This document shows, piece by piece, positions 61,701-64,000 of a DNA stretch of 64,000 nucleotides. The first letter of the stretch is position 1. Each line of letters begins with the position of its first letter. The position numbers and the translations under genes are program-made. The stretch is taken from assembly GCF_028554725.1 (NCBI RefSeq), contig NC_071671.1, forward strand, positions 70,674,001 through 70,738,000, given 5' to 3'. Origin of the DNA: Zeugodacus cucurbitae. Taxonomy: Eukaryota; Arthropoda; Insecta; Diptera; Tephritidae. The notes under the pieces were generated by a model, which saw only the letters and a program-made list of their open reading frames with translations, did no database searches and was not told the origin of the DNA.

Positions 61701-64000
61701 TCAAAAACGGCGATTGGATACTATTGGACGAGATAAATTTAGCCTCGGCCGAGATGCTTGAGTGTCTGTCGACCATTTTGGAGCCCGATGGTTCGGTGGT
61801 GCTGCTGGAGCGCGGTGATTTTACGCCAGTAAAGCGACATCCCGACTTCCGCATATTCGCTTGCATGAACCCAAATACAGATGTCGGCAAGAAGGATCTG
61901 CCGGTGGGCATACGCAATCGTTTCACCGAATTTTTCGTTGATGAATTGACCACAGATGCCGATCTAACTTTGCTAATAAGCGACTATTTGACTACCACTG
62001 GCATTCAACGTAAGAGTGTTGCAAGTTTGGTGCAACTGTATAAGAAACTGAAGTTGCTGTCGAAGCTCGAGTTGAATGACGGTCTTGGCAATCGACCAGT
62101 ATTTTCCTTGCGTACGCTGTGTCGCTCGTTGCGCATCTGCGCGAAGAACTTGTGCGGCTCGGTTGAGCGCAATCTCTACGAGAGCTTCTGCATGAGCTTC
62201 CTTACGCAGTTGGATCCAGTTTCGCATAATGTGGTACTACACCTGATACAACAAGCGCTCTTAAGCAACGTAAAAGCTGTTTTAAACCAAAGCATACCGA
62301 AGCCAGGTGAAAATTATCTGAATTTCGAAGGTTATTGGATACAGCAAGGCCCCAAAGAGCCTGAAGAGTACGCCAGTTATATTCTGACGAAAAGCGTTAA
62401 GGAGAATTTACGCGATTTGGCGCGTATCATCTCAATTGGCAAACTGCCGGTGCTGTTACAAGGTCCAACGAGTGCGGGTAAAACCAGTTTGATCGATTAC
62501 GTGGCTCGACGCAGTGGTAACCACTGTCTCCGCATCAACAACCACGAACACACCGATCTGCAGGAATACATTGGTACATATGTAGCTGACGCCACAGGTA
62601 AATTGAGCTTCAAGGAGGGCGTACTGGTGCAGGCCATGCGCAATGGTTATTGGATCATACTGGACGAGTTGAACTTGGCTTCCACCGACATCTTGGAAGC
62701 ACTTAATCGTGTGCTGGATGACAATCGCGAGCTCTTCATACCCGAAACACAGACATTGGTCAAGGCGCATCCGAATTTCATGTTGTTCGCCACACAGAAC
62801 CCACCCGGTTTGTATGGTGGTCGTAAAACATTGTCACGCGCTTTCAAAAATCGTTTTATCGAACTGCACTTCTCGGATATACCACGTGAGGAGCTTGAGA
62901 TTATTTTAGAGAAGCGTTGCTTGATACCATCATCGTATGCCAAAAAGATGGTAATGTGCATGTCCGATCTGCAGAAGAATCGCAAGACGACAACTAAAAA
63001 TGTATTCACTTTGCGCGATCTCTTCCGCTGGGGTAACCGGTACACCTTCGCGGACAAACAGTTACTGGACGATTCGCAGTATGACTGGAATCAGCACCTC
63101 GTTGAGGAGGGTTACTTGGTGTTGTCCGCCAAAGTGCGCACCGACATCGAAATCGAAATTATCGAAGAGACCTTGTACAAAAACTTCCGCAAGCGCGTGG
63201 ATCTCTCTCGTCTCTTCGACGCACAGTCCAGCACAGAGGGCTGCTCGGCAGTGACGCGCAATATAATTACCGCAATAAGAGCGTACAAGCTGCGTGCCGA
63301 TATTGTTTGGACCCGCAACATGACTCGCATGGCTGTGCTGACGGCCAAAGCGCTGCAGTTCAACGAACCCGTTCTATTGGTCGGCCCCACCGGCTGTGGC
63401 AAAACCACTGTGTGTCAGCTGCTGGCCAGCATACGTGGCGTACAATTACGAATACTCAATTGTCACATGCACACCGAGGGTGCAGATTTTTTGGGTGGCT
63501 TGAGACCATGTCGCGAATCGAATGAAGATAGTAATACTGCGAAGAAGCTCTTCGAATGGGCTGATGGACCATTGATTCTGGCTATGCAAGAGGGCTCCTA
63601 CTTCATGGCGGATGAAATCTCCTTGGCTGAAGACTCAGTGTTGGAGCGTTTGAATTGCATACTGGAGCCCGAGCGCACAGTGCTGCTAGCCGAGAAGGGT
63701 GGAGTAGGTGAGTCTGAAAATCCTGCAGAAATCGCAAAAGATTTTGTTGTACAGGCGACAGAGGGTTTCCAGTTTCTGGCCACTATGAATCCCGGCGGTG
63801 ATTTCGGCAAAAAGGAATTGTCGCCTGCATTGCGCAATCGTTTCACCGAAATCTGGTGCTTGCCGTCCGACACCAAAGAAGATTTAATACAAATTGCCAG
63901 CAACTGCATGCTGGAAAGCGCACAAATGGCTTCAAATACAGGCAAAGAAGAGATTACGAAAATCGCCAGCTACCTTGTGGAGGTGGTGCTGTACATGCGT
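58712..64000 (+). CDS. MDN1: Midasin (AAA ATPase of 60S ribosome assembly), N-terminal part
   Basis: Midasin/Rea1 is a giant dynein-like ATPase that pulls assembly factors off pre-60S particles. Exons 58712-58828, 58895-59121, 59187-60138, 60199-60362 and 60421 onward join in phase, giving 1680 residues before the window ends; the whole family protein is about 5000. Four of the six AAA modules are visible by P-loops GPVGCGKTT (residue ~314), GETGVGKTS (~762), GPTSAGKTS (~1167) and GPTGCGKTT (~1474), with Walker B segments LLLEDLDSA, ILLDEINLAS, IILDELNLAS and FMADEISLAE. Sensor-type blocks such as FACMNPNTDVGKKDLPVGIR and FLATMNPGGDFGKKELSPAL agree. A GTGAGT at 63708-63713 inside the last exon is read through, since the frame stays open and the family needs continuity. 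The start MELSVNKI at 58712 is the first good ATG. The 3' end is outside the window. Confidence 0.97.

Overview
The window is nuclear DNA of a higher fly, most likely a tephritid fruit fly (Bactrocera/Ceratitis relatives). The grounds are small GT-AG introns, AT-rich spacers with many microsatellites, an exuperantia gene (a fly-specific maternal gene), Drosophila-type c-type lysozymes and a DD41D 'rosa'-class mariner, a class first described from Ceratitis rosa. Species is inference. All gene models were spliced by eye; reading phase was checked across every junction.

Layout: exuperantia (1666-3887, +); a small unrecognised two-exon gene (6723-7153, +); a head-to-head pair of DUF4806-type paralogues (7510-8502, - and 10152-11167, +); a possible three-exon microgene (11567-12414, +); a FEM1B-like ankyrin gene (14414-16739, +, first exon not found); a small single-pass membrane protein with a PPxY motif (17843-18797, -); LINE debris (20540-22110); a leucine-rich-repeat/fibronectin-like membrane receptor (23624-26545, -); two c-type lysozyme genes (28696-30537 and 35035-35670, +), both with serine at the position of catalytic Asp52; a 1.3 kb foldback element with arms of about 410-420 bp (36981-38292); an intact-looking DD41D mariner (43910-45215); about 11 kb with no gene I can prove (45216-56556); DMAP1 (56557-58263, -) and the first part of Midasin (58712-64000, +), which share a 448 bp bidirectional promoter region holding a perfect CACGTG E-box.

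The genes do not form a pathway. Three local relationships matter: the inverted DUF4806 duplication, the lysozyme pair that has diverged in intron number and lost the same catalytic residue, and the DMAP1/Midasin divergent pair (chromatin regulation and 60S ribosome assembly). Mobile DNA lies only in the spacers. I found no convincing tRNA, rRNA or CRISPR array. The nearest things to undescribed biology are the foldback element carrying a fragment of an uncharacterised transposon protein, the lysozymes lacking Asp52, the DUF4806 pair and several phase-consistent orphan exons.
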